55,737 nucleotides of DNA from positions 1-55,737 of the forward strand of contig NZ_VCJS01000075.1 of assembly GCF_005893125.1 (NCBI RefSeq), given 5' to 3'. The notes under the pieces were generated by a model. The model did no database searches and was not told where the DNA came from. It saw only the letters and a list, made by a program, of their open reading frames with translations. Positions within the stretch are counted from its first letter, which is position 1; the number at the start of each line of letters is the position of its first letter. The translations under genes were made by a program, and so were the position numbers. Of this stretch, positions 8,511 through 16,511 are shown piece after piece. Source of the DNA: Nonomuraea basaltis (GTDB lineage: Bacteria; Actinomycetota; Actinomycetes; Streptosporangiales; Streptosporangiaceae).

Positions 8511-9080
8511 CTGACCCCCGAGTCCGAGAACGTCATAGCCGGTGCCGCTGGCGCGCTTCCCCTCGCGAGTCTGACTACAAAGGGACGTCTGCAGGCTGGT
8601 AAAGCGGCGAAGCGCCTGATCAACGAGGGAATAACGCGGATATATGCCAGCACCGCAGTTCGGGCTCGGCAAACCGCTGAGATCCTGGCGCGAACGCTCA
8701 GGGTCGATGTCGTGCAAATGCAAGATCTTGTCGAGGTTGGCGTTGGCAGTTCGGAAGGCGCCATTGATCCCGCGACTCGAGCACGCACGGCGGCCGTTCT
8801 CCGCTCGTGGATCGTGGACGGGGACCTCAGGGAAGCGGTGGCCGACGGAGAGGACGGGCATGCGGTCACCACGCGGATCGTGGCTGCGCTCACCTCGATC
8901 GCTGCTGAGCATCCAGGCGAGACGGTCGCCGTTATAGGACATGTGGCGAGCCTCACCACCGGCCTCAGCGCTCTGTGTGGGTTGGGTCAACGGGTGTGGG
9001 GCGCACCGCTTCCTCATGCGGTCCCGTTCGTCGTCGAGTACAACGGACGCTCGTGGCAGTGCTCGTCGTGGCCGTTCTGA
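8511..9080 (+). pseudogene. Histidine phosphatase family protein, decayed
   Basis: The frame from 8511 to TGA 9080 reads as a histidine phosphatase (phosphoglycerate mutase-like) fold: ESENVIAGAAG, LTTKGRLQA, IYASTAVRARQTAEIL, and the C-terminal catalytic GH (VAVIGHVASL). In active members the first strand ends in RHG; here the equivalent position reads ISLTPESEN, so the phosphorylated histidine is gone. There is no start codon in a sensible place: the frame upstream runs into the 16-bp inverted repeat. It was probably inactivated at its 5' end. Confidence 0.6.
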
Positions 9081-9274
9081 ACAACAGGTAAGGCGCGGGC
9101 GGGCAATTCCAGCGGCGATCATGATGCGGCCGTCTTCAGGACGCGGGGCAGGTGCGCGAAGGTGTTCGGTCTCGACCTCGCGGCCGCGAACGCGTCTGGC
9201 GGTGAGTTCCACCAGGCCAGCAGCACTTTTCCGAACTACGGAGATCAACTCGCGGGCTGCGCCGCTTTTGCAGG

Positions 9275-11689
9275 TCATCGGCGCTCTCCGGAAATGATCG
9301 GCATACCTAGAGACACGGGCGCGGACGGCTGCCTGCGGGCGAGCCGGTCGAGGGCGGCGAGCTTGCGGCCGGCGGCGTCGAGACTGATCTGTAGTCCTTG
9401 GACTTCGCCGAGCCAGCCGTTGATGCGGGCTTCCTCGATGCGGTCGCGCAGGTTCCGGGCGATCTGTTCGAGGCGTCGGCGTTGTGCTGGCTCAACGCGC
9501 AGCATGGGGCAGCGAACGCAGGCGTGTTCGTGGGCGCAGGGTGTGCCGTAGGGGCGGCCGCAGGTTCCGAGCTCGACCTTGCGCAGCTCGAAGTGCTGCT
9601 GGAACTCCTGCCACTCGTCTTCCGTGGGCTCGCGGTATTCCACGGCCGGGCGGACGGAACGGCGGGTGTCGAGGAAAGCGCGATAGCTGTTGATCAATTC
9701 GCCTTGGAAGACCGCGAGATACGCCTGCGTGGTGTTGATGTTGTGGTGGCCGAGGATCTTTGCGGCAATGTGGACCGGGAGTCCTCCAGTGACGGCGTCG
9801 GTAACGAACATCCGGCGGAAGTCATGCGGCGTGTAGCGCAGCGGCTGGCCAGCGCGGTCGGTGAGTCCCGCCCGCTGGATGGTGTCGTTGAGCAGGGTGT
9901 AGAGCACTTTGGTGCTGATGATTTCCCGGCGCCAGCCCACTTTGCGCTGGAACAGGTGAGGTAGCTGCGGGCCGGTGACCCGCTCGTGCGGGTCGTAGCG
10001 CGCGGCGAGCGGGACGCGGCCGGACTCGTCTCTGATCCGGCTGATCACCGAGGCGAGCACGCTGGCCAGTTCCGGGACGACGAGCAGGAGGCGTTCCTCG
10101 TTGCTCTTCGACGGCACGATTTGGAGCAGCGGGATGACTTCGCCGGTGTCGGGCAGCCGGTAGGAAATCAGCGCCAGGTGCGTCAGCTCCAGCAGTTCCT
10201 CGATCCGGACCCCGGTGTGCCGCAGGGTCTCGATGATCGCCCAAGCCCAGAAGGCGTTCTCTTCCTGGCGGAGGAGTTCGACACGCTCGCCGGTCGCGAG
10301 GTTCTCGACGAGCACCGCGTCGGGGCCGTGCTGGCTTTCGCTGCGAGTGTCCCACCGGTAGCGGCTCCGCCGGTAGGTGATCCCGTTGTGCACGAAGTCC
10401 TCGCCGACGGCGGTCTGCCGGGCGGTGGCGAGGAGGTCGGCTTGGTCGTCGCGGTGGCGTTCTGCGGCGTCGATGAGGGTGGGCAGGTGTGGCAGGCGTT
10501 CGCGGATGCGCTGGTGCATCTCGGCGGTCCGCTTGTGGTTGCGCTTGGAGACGCCTTCCAGTTCGCTGCGGCGAATCGGGCAGCGCACCGCCCATTGAGC
10601 CCAGGAGGGATCTTCGTGGGCCCACTCCTGCAGATCAAGGTAGAACGAGCGGACGCGGCTGAGGATCTCAAGTCGGCCCCTGCGCGGCTGGCTCTGCCCG
10701 CCCCTGCGGGTGGTGAACGCGATCCGGCTCTTCCACGCGTCGGCGACCTCGTCCGGCAGGTCGATGCTGTCGATGCCGGGGTGGTGGCGTTCGATGTCGG
10801 CCCAGAACGTCTCTACGAGGGTGCAGACGAGCTGGCGGAAGGAGCTGAAGTCCATGCTGGGGCGGCGCTCGTTGAGGTAGCGGATGAGCAGGTCTCGGAC
10901 CGGCCGGGACCGGATGCGCCGCTGCGCGACCAGGTCCTCGGTGCTGAGCTGGCCGAGCCGGAGGGTCGCGCGCAGGCTCTGTGTGGCGTCGCTGACGCCG
11001 ATGTCGCGCAGGACGTCCCACGCGCCGTGCAGTCCGGTCTGATGCCGGCCGTAGGCGCTGAGGTTCCATGAGCGGAAGGCGAGCAGATCAGCGGTGTCGA
11101 GCTGGTCAAGGTCCTTGCCGGTGTGCAGCACGACCTTCGACAGGACGGTGAGCACCTGGGCGACCTGGCGGCCGACCATCCCGCGGTTGCGAGCGGCAGC
11201 TTCGGCCTTGGCGAACGTGACGGCGGAGAACTCGCTGCGCACGTCAGCGAATAGGCGAACCGCGCCGTAGGCGACGAGGAAGTCGTAGCTCGGCGCGATG
11301 ACGCGGCAGAGCAGGAGCCCGGCGACACCGAGCACGACCTCGCCACGAAGGGACTTCGGTGACCGCCCGAGGGCTGCGGCCTCCGCGGCGACCCAGCTCA
11401 GCACGCCGGGTTCCAGCTCGCAGGCATCCCAGCGCGCCTGCCAGCCATCGCCGGGCTGGCTCTGCAGCCAGCACAAGAGGCGTTCGGCGGCGGCGAGGCG
11501 GCTGCGCCGCTCGGCATCGGGCAGCCTGGACCAGAGGCGCAACTCGGACATCCGGCGAAGAACGACATCGCTGGGCTGGGCGTCGAGTGGGCCGGGGCGC
11601 CGCGAGGTCTGAGCCGGGCTCTGCGGGGCGACGAAACTCGGGAACGTGGTGATGGGAGTCGGGTTGGCGGCGCTGGTATTGGTGGTCAT
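9275..11689 (-). CDS. tnpB: Tyrosine recombinase, TnpB type
   Basis: 804-residue site-specific recombinase of the Tn554 TnpB type. The long N-terminal part (~1-400) is an extended DNA-binding/core-binding region. The catalytic domain follows: conserved Arg in HTGVRIEELLELT, the box YTPHDFRRMFVTDA, then LGHHNINTTQAYLAV with the nucleophilic Tyr. The C terminus (~700-804) has a Cys-rich segment (CGRPYGTPCAHEHACVRCP) and a charged coiled coil, as is typical of TnpB. The ATG at 11689 overlaps the tnpA stop (ATGA), so the two are translated together. No tnpC follows; downstream lies the decayed phosphatase on the other strand. Confidence 0.85.
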   Translation of the reverse strand: MTTNTSAANPTPITTFPSFVAPQSPAQTSRRPGPLDAQPSDVVLRRMSELRLWSRLPDAERRSRLAAAERLLCWLQSQPGDGWQARWDACELEPGVLSWVAAEAAALGRSPKSLRGEVVLGVAGLLLCRVIAPSYDFLVAYGAVRLFADVRSEFSAVTFAKAEAAARNRGMVGRQVAQVLTVLSKVVLHTGKDLDQLDTADLLAFRSWNLSAYGRHQTGLHGAWDVLRDIGVSDATQSLRATLRLGQLSTEDLVAQRRIRSRPVRDLLIRYLNERRPSMDFSSFRQLVCTLVETFWADIERHHPGIDSIDLPDEVADAWKSRIAFTTRRGGQSQPRRGRLEILSRVRSFYLDLQEWAHEDPSWAQWAVRCPIRRSELEGVSKRNHKRTAEMHQRIRERLPHLPTLIDAAERHRDDQADLLATARQTAVGEDFVHNGITYRRSRYRWDTRSESQHGPDAVLVENLATGERVELLRQEENAFWAWAIIETLRHTGVRIEELLELTHLALISYRLPDTGEVIPLLQIVPSKSNEERLLLVVPELASVLASVISRIRDESGRVPLAARYDPHERVTGPQLPHLFQRKVGWRREIISTKVLYTLLNDTIQRAGLTDRAGQPLRYTPHDFRRMFVTDAVTGGLPVHIAAKILGHHNINTTQAYLAVFQGELINSYRAFLDTRRSVRPAVEYREPTEDEWQEFQQHFELRKVELGTCGRPYGTPCAHEHACVRCPMLRVEPAQRRRLEQIARNLRDRIEEARINGWLGEVQGLQISLDAAGRKLAALDRLARRQPSAPVSLGMPIISGERR

Positions 11690-12939
11690 CGCGGTTGGTC
11701 TCCGAAAAGCACGGCCAGGTCTGCGGCGTTGTAGGCGCGGCCAGGCGGCGGGGCGGGGGCAGGTTGCTCGTTGAGAGCGGGCCGCAAGAGGTGCTCGTGG
11801 ACGCGGCGGATGACTTCCTCGGGGTCCTCTTCGAGGTAGAGCTGTGTGGTCGAAAGGTGCGCGTGGCCGAGGATGATCTGGATGTCGCGCAGGGTCAGGT
11901 TCTTGTCGCGCAGCATCCGCAGGGCCGCCGTATGGCGCAGGTCGTGCATGGTCCAGTTCGTGCCGAGCAGGTCGTTGACCCGGCGCAGGACCGCGCGGAG
12001 CGCGTCGTAGTTCAGCGGCTGGCGGACGAGCTCACCGTCGGCGCGACGACGGTGGCGCAGGGTCCACCAGAGCGGGTCATCTGCGCGCAGCGTGTCGATG
12101 GTGTCGAGGTAGAGCCGGAGCCAGACGAACGACTCGGCGCTGGCGGGCAGCCACTGCTCGGCGCCGGAACCCTTGCGGTAGACGCGGACGAGCTGGTCGC
12201 CCCAGTCCACGTCGCCGTTGCGAAGACCGAGGATTTCGCCAGCACGAGCCGCGTTGCTGATCACCATCGCGACCAGCGCCCGGTCGCGGTCCGAGCCCAA
12301 CGCCCCGAAGAAGTTCTTCCACTGCTGGTCGGACATTGCCCGCGGCCGGCGCTTGGGCACGGGCGGGTTGTAGCGCAGCCGCCCTTCGGGCCGAAACGGT
12401 TGCAGCGGATTGTGGTGCGCGTTTGGCCGTTGCCCGCTGCGGCGTTGCAAAGGTACCGGGTTGACCAGCGGCCCAGCGCCCCGCTCGATCCAGAACTCGT
12501 AGAAGGCACGCAGGACGGCGTTGCTATGCCGGATCGTCCGCGGCTGATACCGGTCGCCCGGGTGCAGCTTGCGCGTGATCGGGTTGATCGTCCCCGCTGT
12601 GGCGGCCGACGTCGTCCGCGCTGTCCGGCGCTGCTTGGTCGCCCGTTGCAGCCAGAGCACCAGGTCGCGAACCTCGGCCGAGGTCGCTCGGTCCCACTCG
12701 ACGTCGACGGCACGCAGCCAGCGCCACCAGCGGAGTAAGTCGTAGGCGTAGCTGCGTACGCTGCCGGGCCGGCGTCCCTGCGCGACGAAGTCCCGGAGGT
12801 AGCGCCGGATCGGCTCGATCGGCTGGCCGTCGTCGTCGAGAACTTCGTACGGCACGACACCGCCGGTCGCGACGACGCGGCCCCAGCTCGGGAGCTCGAT
12901 GATGCCGACGTCTCGGTCCGGCTCGTCCGGTAGCGCCAC
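11686..12939 (-). CDS. tnpA: Tyrosine recombinase, TnpA type
   Basis: 417-residue XerD-like recombinase, first gene of a tnpA-tnpB operon. GTG 12939 is preceded by GAGGAGGG with good spacing. A SAM-like core-binding region spans ~45-160 (RPGSVRSYAYDLLRWWRWL). The catalytic domain carries Arg in SNAARAGEILGL, HDLRHTAALRML, and LGHAHLSTTQLYLEE with the Tyr nucleophile, so the active site looks complete. Tn554-type TnpA and TnpB act together to excise and insert at a preferred site. Its start lies ~100 bp inside the end of the disrupted PAPS-reductase-like gene, the expected position for such an element's recombinase. Confidence 0.85.
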   Translation of the reverse strand: MALPDEPDRDVGIIELPSWGRVVATGGVVPYEVLDDDGQPIEPIRRYLRDFVAQGRRPGSVRSYAYDLLRWWRWLRAVDVEWDRATSAEVRDLVLWLQRATKQRRTARTTSAATAGTINPITRKLHPGDRYQPRTIRHSNAVLRAFYEFWIERGAGPLVNPVPLQRRSGQRPNAHHNPLQPFRPEGRLRYNPPVPKRRPRAMSDQQWKNFFGALGSDRDRALVAMVISNAARAGEILGLRNGDVDWGDQLVRVYRKGSGAEQWLPASAESFVWLRLYLDTIDTLRADDPLWWTLRHRRRADGELVRQPLNYDALRAVLRRVNDLLGTNWTMHDLRHTAALRMLRDKNLTLRDIQIILGHAHLSTTQLYLEEDPEEVIRRVHEHLLRPALNEQPAPAPPPGRAYNAADLAVLFGDQPR

Positions 12940-13037
12940 GCGAATCCCTCCTCTTGGGTCGCGTGACTTCCTATCGGCGCCTTCCCTATGGCTGTCCTCG
13001 ACACGCGGAGGGGCAGCTCCGTAGTCCGGTCAACATG

Positions 13038-13206
13038 TCGGGACATGCCCCAGGAGTAGGCGGCGTGCGGGCGCAGTTTGGATCGCTTGATCTGGTCCCA
13101 GACCTGCTTGATCGTCCAGTCCCTCAGTAGGAGATATCGGGTGATCGTCCGGTTGCCGCTGGAGCGGCGGGCGTTGACCGCCAGGATGGGTTGCTGGCGA
13201 AGAGCA
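13038..13206 (-). pseudogene. PAPS reductase-like protein, central fragment
   Basis: On the minus strand the open frame reads QQPILAVNARRSSGNRT, then RDWTIKQVWDQIKRSK and LRPHAAYSWGMSR. In PAPS-reductase-like proteins the W-T-xx-QVW-x-I segment leads to A-Y-x-x-GMSRLSC; here the sequence stops matching exactly after GMSR (end at 13038). The expected continuation RLSCSLCVLGS is found 9 kb away at 3586-4065, same strand. Upstream, towards 13336, the frame loses similarity, and the adjoining IS982-type element probably removed the rest. Confidence 0.55.
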
Positions 13207-13336
13207 ATATTCAGTCGGACCGAATGCCCCGAACGTTCGTGACCCACAGTGACACCAGGCGGGGTTTCGGTCAGACAGGAGCGCCCCCGCCTGGACACCT
13301 GGTCTATGACGGGAGCGCGGATTCAGGGTTGGTCGC

Positions 13337-14316
13337 CTAGACGAGTAAGTCCTAAGTCGTTGGGGGTGCGGGAACTGCAGCGGGTGTTGAGGATCGATGT
13401 GTGACGAACGACCTCAACACCCTTCTCACCGCACTCTATGTGGAGATCGATGACTGGCTCGGCACAACGATCCGGATCGGCCGTCCACCGAAATTGACCG
13501 ACGCCGAACTGCTGACCCTGGCGGTGGCCCAGGCCCTGCTCGGGGTGCGCTCGGAGGCCCGCTGGCTGCGGTTTGTCCCCCGCCACCTGCCCGGCGCCTT
13601 CCCCTACCTGCCCGGCCAATCCGGTTACAACAAACGCCTACGCGCGGCACTACCTCTACTCAAACGTGCGATCCGGGCCCTGGCCCAAGACAGCGATCTG
13701 TGGGCTGATCCGCTCTGGGTCATCGACTCCACCCCGGTCGAATGCGGCCGGTCCCGTCCCACTACCCAACGCTCAAATCTGGCGGGCTGGGCCGGCTACG
13801 GCTACTGCCGCTCCCACTCGCGCTACTTCTGGGGCCTGCGCCTGCACCTGATCTGCACCCCAGCAGGACTGCCCATCACCTGGGCCCTGACTACCCCGAA
13901 GATCGACGAGCGGCAGGTGCTGATGGCCATCCTCGATCACGATCCCGACTTGATCACCGAGCGCCAACACCTGCTGATCATCGCCGACAAGGGATATATC
14001 TCCGCCGAACTGGACGCCTACCTGGCTCAACGAGGCGTCCGGCTGCTGCGCCCGTCCTACCGCAACTGCACACCTCGCCCGGGTGAGGAGCTCCTCAAAC
14101 CGATCCGCCAGCTCATCGAATCGGTCAACGACACCCTCAAAGGCCAACTCGACCTCGAACTGCACGGAGGCCGCAGCCCACGCGGAGTCGGCGCCCGCAT
14201 CGCCCAGCGCATCCTCGCGATGACCGCCGCGATCTGGCACAACCGCGCCACCGGCCAACCCATCACCCGATCACTGATCGCCTACGACCACTAACTCGAC
14301 AGGACCTACCTTTGAC
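13337..14316 (+). mobile_element. IS982 family insertion sequence
   Basis: The left end begins CTAGACGAGTAAGTCCTAAG. The right end is less certain: CGACAGGACCTACCTTTGAC at 14297-14316 resembles the inverted left end (core AGGACYTACYYKT). Total ~980 bp with one transposase. It touches the last codons of the convergent ornithine-cyclodeaminase-like gene. Confidence 0.6.
13401..14294 (+). CDS. IS982 family transposase
   Basis: 297-residue DDE transposase, full length for the family, from GTG 13401. An N-terminal helix-turn-helix region (RPPKLTDAELLTLAVAQ) precedes the RNase H-like core. Candidate catalytic residues are Asp in WVIDSTPVE, Asp in LLIIADKGYIS and Glu in the late helix around PIRQLIESVND. 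It is encoded inside the element whose left end is at 13337. No frameshift is seen, so it may be active. A diverged partial copy of its first ~30 codons lies inverted at 15330-15452. Confidence 0.8.
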   Translation: MTNDLNTLLTALYVEIDDWLGTTIRIGRPPKLTDAELLTLAVAQALLGVRSEARWLRFVPRHLPGAFPYLPGQSGYNKRLRAALPLLKRAIRALAQDSDLWADPLWVIDSTPVECGRSRPTTQRSNLAGWAGYGYCRSHSRYFWGLRLHLICTPAGLPITWALTTPKIDERQVLMAILDHDPDLITERQHLLIIADKGYISAELDAYLAQRGVRLLRPSYRNCTPRPGEELLKPIRQLIESVNDTLKGQLDLELHGGRSPRGVGARIAQRILAMTAAIWHNRATGQPITRSLIAYDH

Positions 14317-15289
14317 TTTTCCCGGGCGACACTGACCTAGATGGGGAGCCGAGGAGGTCGACCTCAAGACCGAGACCGCGACGCTCGGCTTCTTGATAGG
14401 CGAGCCAGGCCAGGGCAAGGTCCTGCCACGGCAGCCCTACGGGGGCGTAGACGGTGCGCTGGCTGGAGTCGGTGCGGCCGGGGTGCTCGCCGCGCAGGAT
14501 CTCGCCGAGGGTGGCGTGAGCCGCCTCCGGTGGCAGTCCGGTCGCGGCGAGCACGCCCATCGCGGCGGCGAGCGGCCGGTCGTCAACGGCGAGCAGAGCG
14601 GCCTCCAGCACGTCACCAGCGAGTTCCCGCTTACCTGGCTCATCGACGCCCAGGCTAGTGAGGTGCTGTCCGGGCCGGGTGTCGGCGAGGTGGAGCAGCG
14701 GGGCGCGCGACCACGTGGCCAGCAAGACGATGTCGGCGTGCGCGGCGACCTCGGCGGCCGAGCCGACGCTGTGGCCCCGGTGGCGGGTGGCGAAAGAAGC
14801 TGCGTGGGCCGGGTCGAGGTCGTGCACGACCAGCCCGTCCACGCGACGAAGCCGTCGCAGGCCGAGGACCATCAGCTCGGCCTGGGCGCCCGCGCCGATG
14901 ACGCCGAGGACGGTCTTCTCCCCGGGATCGGGGGCCAGGACGTAGGTGCCGAGCGCCGCGGCCAGGCCGGTGCGCCAAGCGGTGATGGTCGCCGAATCGA
15001 GCAGCGCGAGCAGCTCGCCGTCCTGGCCGCTGTGCAGGCAGATGACCCCGCGCAGAGCGGGCCGGGCTCCGGGGAACTTGGCGTTGACCTTCACCGTGTA
15101 GGCGTCAATTTTGGGCAGCAGCCCCGGGATCAGCGCGGTGGCGGTGCCCGGGAACGGCAGGTCGGTGCGGATGCGCTGCCCCGGGACGGCCACAGCGTCG
15201 CTCTGGGTGAAACCGTCGCGCAAAGCCTCGATGCAGGCGTCCGGGTCGAGTAAGGCGATCAAGTCATGGTGGGCGAGGATCCGGGTCAT
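14306..15289 (-). CDS. Ornithine cyclodeaminase / mu-crystallin family
   Basis: 327-residue NAD(P)-dependent enzyme of the ornithine cyclodeaminase/mu-crystallin family. Members deaminate-cyclise ornithine, reduce imino acids or act in siderophore-precursor synthesis. Visible: the substrate-binding N-terminal half (TVKVNAKFPG, GVICLHSGQDGELLALLDS), the Rossmann motif VLGVIGAGAQAELMVLGL, and the closing LPWQDLALAWLAYQEAERRGLG. The ATG at 15289 opens the frame. The final ~12 residues after LEVDLLG run into the right end of the neighbouring IS, so the original C terminus was probably replaced. The specific substrate cannot be told from sequence. Confidence 0.85.
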   Translation of the reverse strand: MTRILAHHDLIALLDPDACIEALRDGFTQSDAVAVPGQRIRTDLPFPGTATALIPGLLPKIDAYTVKVNAKFPGARPALRGVICLHSGQDGELLALLDSATITAWRTGLAAALGTYVLAPDPGEKTVLGVIGAGAQAELMVLGLRRLRRVDGLVVHDLDPAHAASFATRHRGHSVGSAAEVAAHADIVLLATWSRAPLLHLADTRPGQHLTSLGVDEPGKRELAGDVLEAALLAVDDRPLAAAMGVLAATGLPPEAAHATLGEILRGEHPGRTDSSQRTVYAPVGLPWQDLALAWLAYQEAERRGLGLEVDLLGSPSRSVSPGKSQR

Positions 15290-15329
15290 GCGGATGATGC
15301 TTTCAGCTCAATGCGGATCAGCCCAATCC

Positions 15330-15452
15330 GAGTCTCATCGTTGATCTCTACGCAAAGCGCGGAGAAGGGTGTTGAGATCGTTCGTCACACATCGATCCTC
15401 AACACTCTTCGTCGTCCCCGCACCCCCAACGACTTAGGACTTACTCGTCTAG
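15330..15452 (-). repeat. Inverted partial copy of the IS982-type left end
   Basis: On the minus strand this repeats the element end (36 bp almost exact) and the start of the transposase gene (GTGACGAACGATCTCAACAC), then drifts to ~70% identity and stops near 15330. It is a remnant of a related, not identical, element. Confidence 0.8.
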
Positions 15453-15553
15453 CCGGTCACGGCGGCGGTGATGGTTCCCGTGGCGGTTCGGGGTGTCATT
15501 AAGCGTCAATCGTCTCGGCTACGGCGCCATGCAACTCCCCGGGCCAGGGCGCT

Positions 15554-16182
15554 TCAGCGGGTGCTGTCTGTCGGGCTGAGGGCCTGGAGGACGTGGTCGG
15601 CGACGGTCCGGGCGTCGCGGTCCCGGTCGGCGCTGATGGCGGCCCGCTGGGCACCCGGGGTCAGCACGATGAGCCGGAGGACGCCGCCCATGACGGCGTC
15701 GACGATCAGATCGGGTGAGGTGTCCTCTGGGAGGTCACCGTTGTCGAGTGCGGCCTGGATGATCGACCGGCCGGTGCTGAAGCGGGCCCGGACGATGTTC
15801 TGCACCATTTCATCGAAGTGCGGGGGTACCGCGCCGCCTCGATCAGGATGCGGGGAAGGACCATGGCCTTGGGGCCGACGAACATGTCGACGACCTGTCC
15901 GGCGATGTTGATCAGGCATTCGCGCAGGCCGGCGGGCACCCCATCGGGTTCCGGCGGTTCGGCGAGGTGTTCGAAGGCGGCCAGGAGCAGCGCCTCCTTG
16001 GTGGGCCACCGACGGTAGAGGGCGGCCTTGCCGACCGGTGCGCGGCCGGCGACGGCGTCGAGGGCGAATCCGGCCCAGCCGACCTCTCCGTACACTGTGA
16101 GGGCGGCGGAGAGTACCCGCTGTTCGATGTCGGGGTCTGCCGGGCGCCCTCGGCCGGTCGTTCCCGTCGCCTCCGCTCGCAT
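15554..16182 (-). pseudogene. TetR family regulator, one frameshift
   Basis: The N-terminal frame from ATG 16182 gives a TetR DNA-binding domain (PDIEQRVLSAALTVYGEVG, VGKAALYRRWPTKEALL) and runs to IEAARYP. At a run of five G (15822-15826) the sense continues one frame over: HFDEMVQNIVRARF, then SPDLIVDAVMGGVLRLIVL, to the stop at 15554. One missing base explains it. Repaired, it is ~210 residues, normal for TetR. The target is unknown; the nearest minus-strand neighbour downstream is the ornithine cyclodeaminase. Confidence 0.7.
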
Positions 16183-16215
16183 GGACCCGAGTCTGTCATG
16201 GAGCCATGGCCGGGC

Positions 16216-16446
16216 TCACGGGCCGGGGAGCAGCACGGGCTTGATCGCGGAGCCAGCGATGGTGGCGGCTTCGGCCTGGTTGATCTCGCTGAGGGGGAAG
16301 GTGGTGATGAGCTTGTCGAAGGGGAACCGGCCTTGTTTCCACAGGCTCGATCGGTTGCGGGATGAGCAGCTGGGGTACGGCGCCGCCTTCGAGGATGCCC
16401 ATGATGTGCCCGCCGCCAGCCCCGGCCAGCGCCTGGCGGCGATGAT
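16216..16446 (-). pseudogene. Zn-dependent alcohol dehydrogenase C-terminal stub
   Basis: The tail of a medium-chain, zinc-dependent (NDMA-type) alcohol dehydrogenase: GHIMGILEGGAVPQLLIP in one frame, then LWKQGRFPFDKLITTFPL and IKPVLLPGP in the next, ending at 16216. The catalytic and NAD-binding parts are absent, and a frame change lies near 16345. Upstream sequence to 16511 shows nothing more of the enzyme. Confidence 0.6.
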
Positions 16447-16511
16447 CACTAAGAAGACGATGCGCCGCCGCCCCCTCTTCCGGCCCTCGCACGCGCGGAT
16501 TTGTGAGCGAC

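Larger units (their letters stand above)
4061..13037. mobile_element. ~9 kb TnpA/TnpB recombinase element
   Basis: Inferred insertion whose two ends interrupt one PAPS-reductase-like reading frame. Read outward-in, the ends share an imperfect inverted repeat with the core CCGGACTA followed by GAGC: 13020-13035 on the minus strand and 4062-4078 on the plus strand. The recombinase pair TnpA-TnpB starts ~100 bp inside the right end, pointing inward, as in Tn554-type elements. Cargo from left to right: GNAT remnant, lipoprotein, PadR regulator and membrane protein, a second TnpB-C/TnpC remnant, a decayed phosphatase. No target duplication is evident, which fits tyrosine-recombinase insertion. Exact ends are uncertain by a few bases. 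Confidence 0.55.
13337..15452. mobile_element. IS-bounded unit carrying ornithine cyclodeaminase gene
   Basis: Both outer edges carry the same ~36-bp end (CTAGACGAGTAAGTCCTAAG and beyond) in opposite orientation: 13337 onward on the plus strand, and 15452 backward. Similarity continues ~110 bp inward on both sides, into the transposase 5' region. Inside lie a complete IS982-type transposase and one cargo gene. No clear target duplication is seen at the edges. The structure could have moved as a unit using the two outer ends, or arisen by two separate insertions. Confidence 0.5.

Noticed and set aside
8403..9278. Minus-strand frame directly after tnpB, considered as a tnpC
   Set aside because: No helix-turn-helix plus coiled-coil layout; most of it is antisense to the histidine phosphatase remnant.
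9986..11071. 361-codon plus-strand open frame
   Set aside because: Antisense to tnpB, whose catalytic motifs are clear; low-complexity translation.
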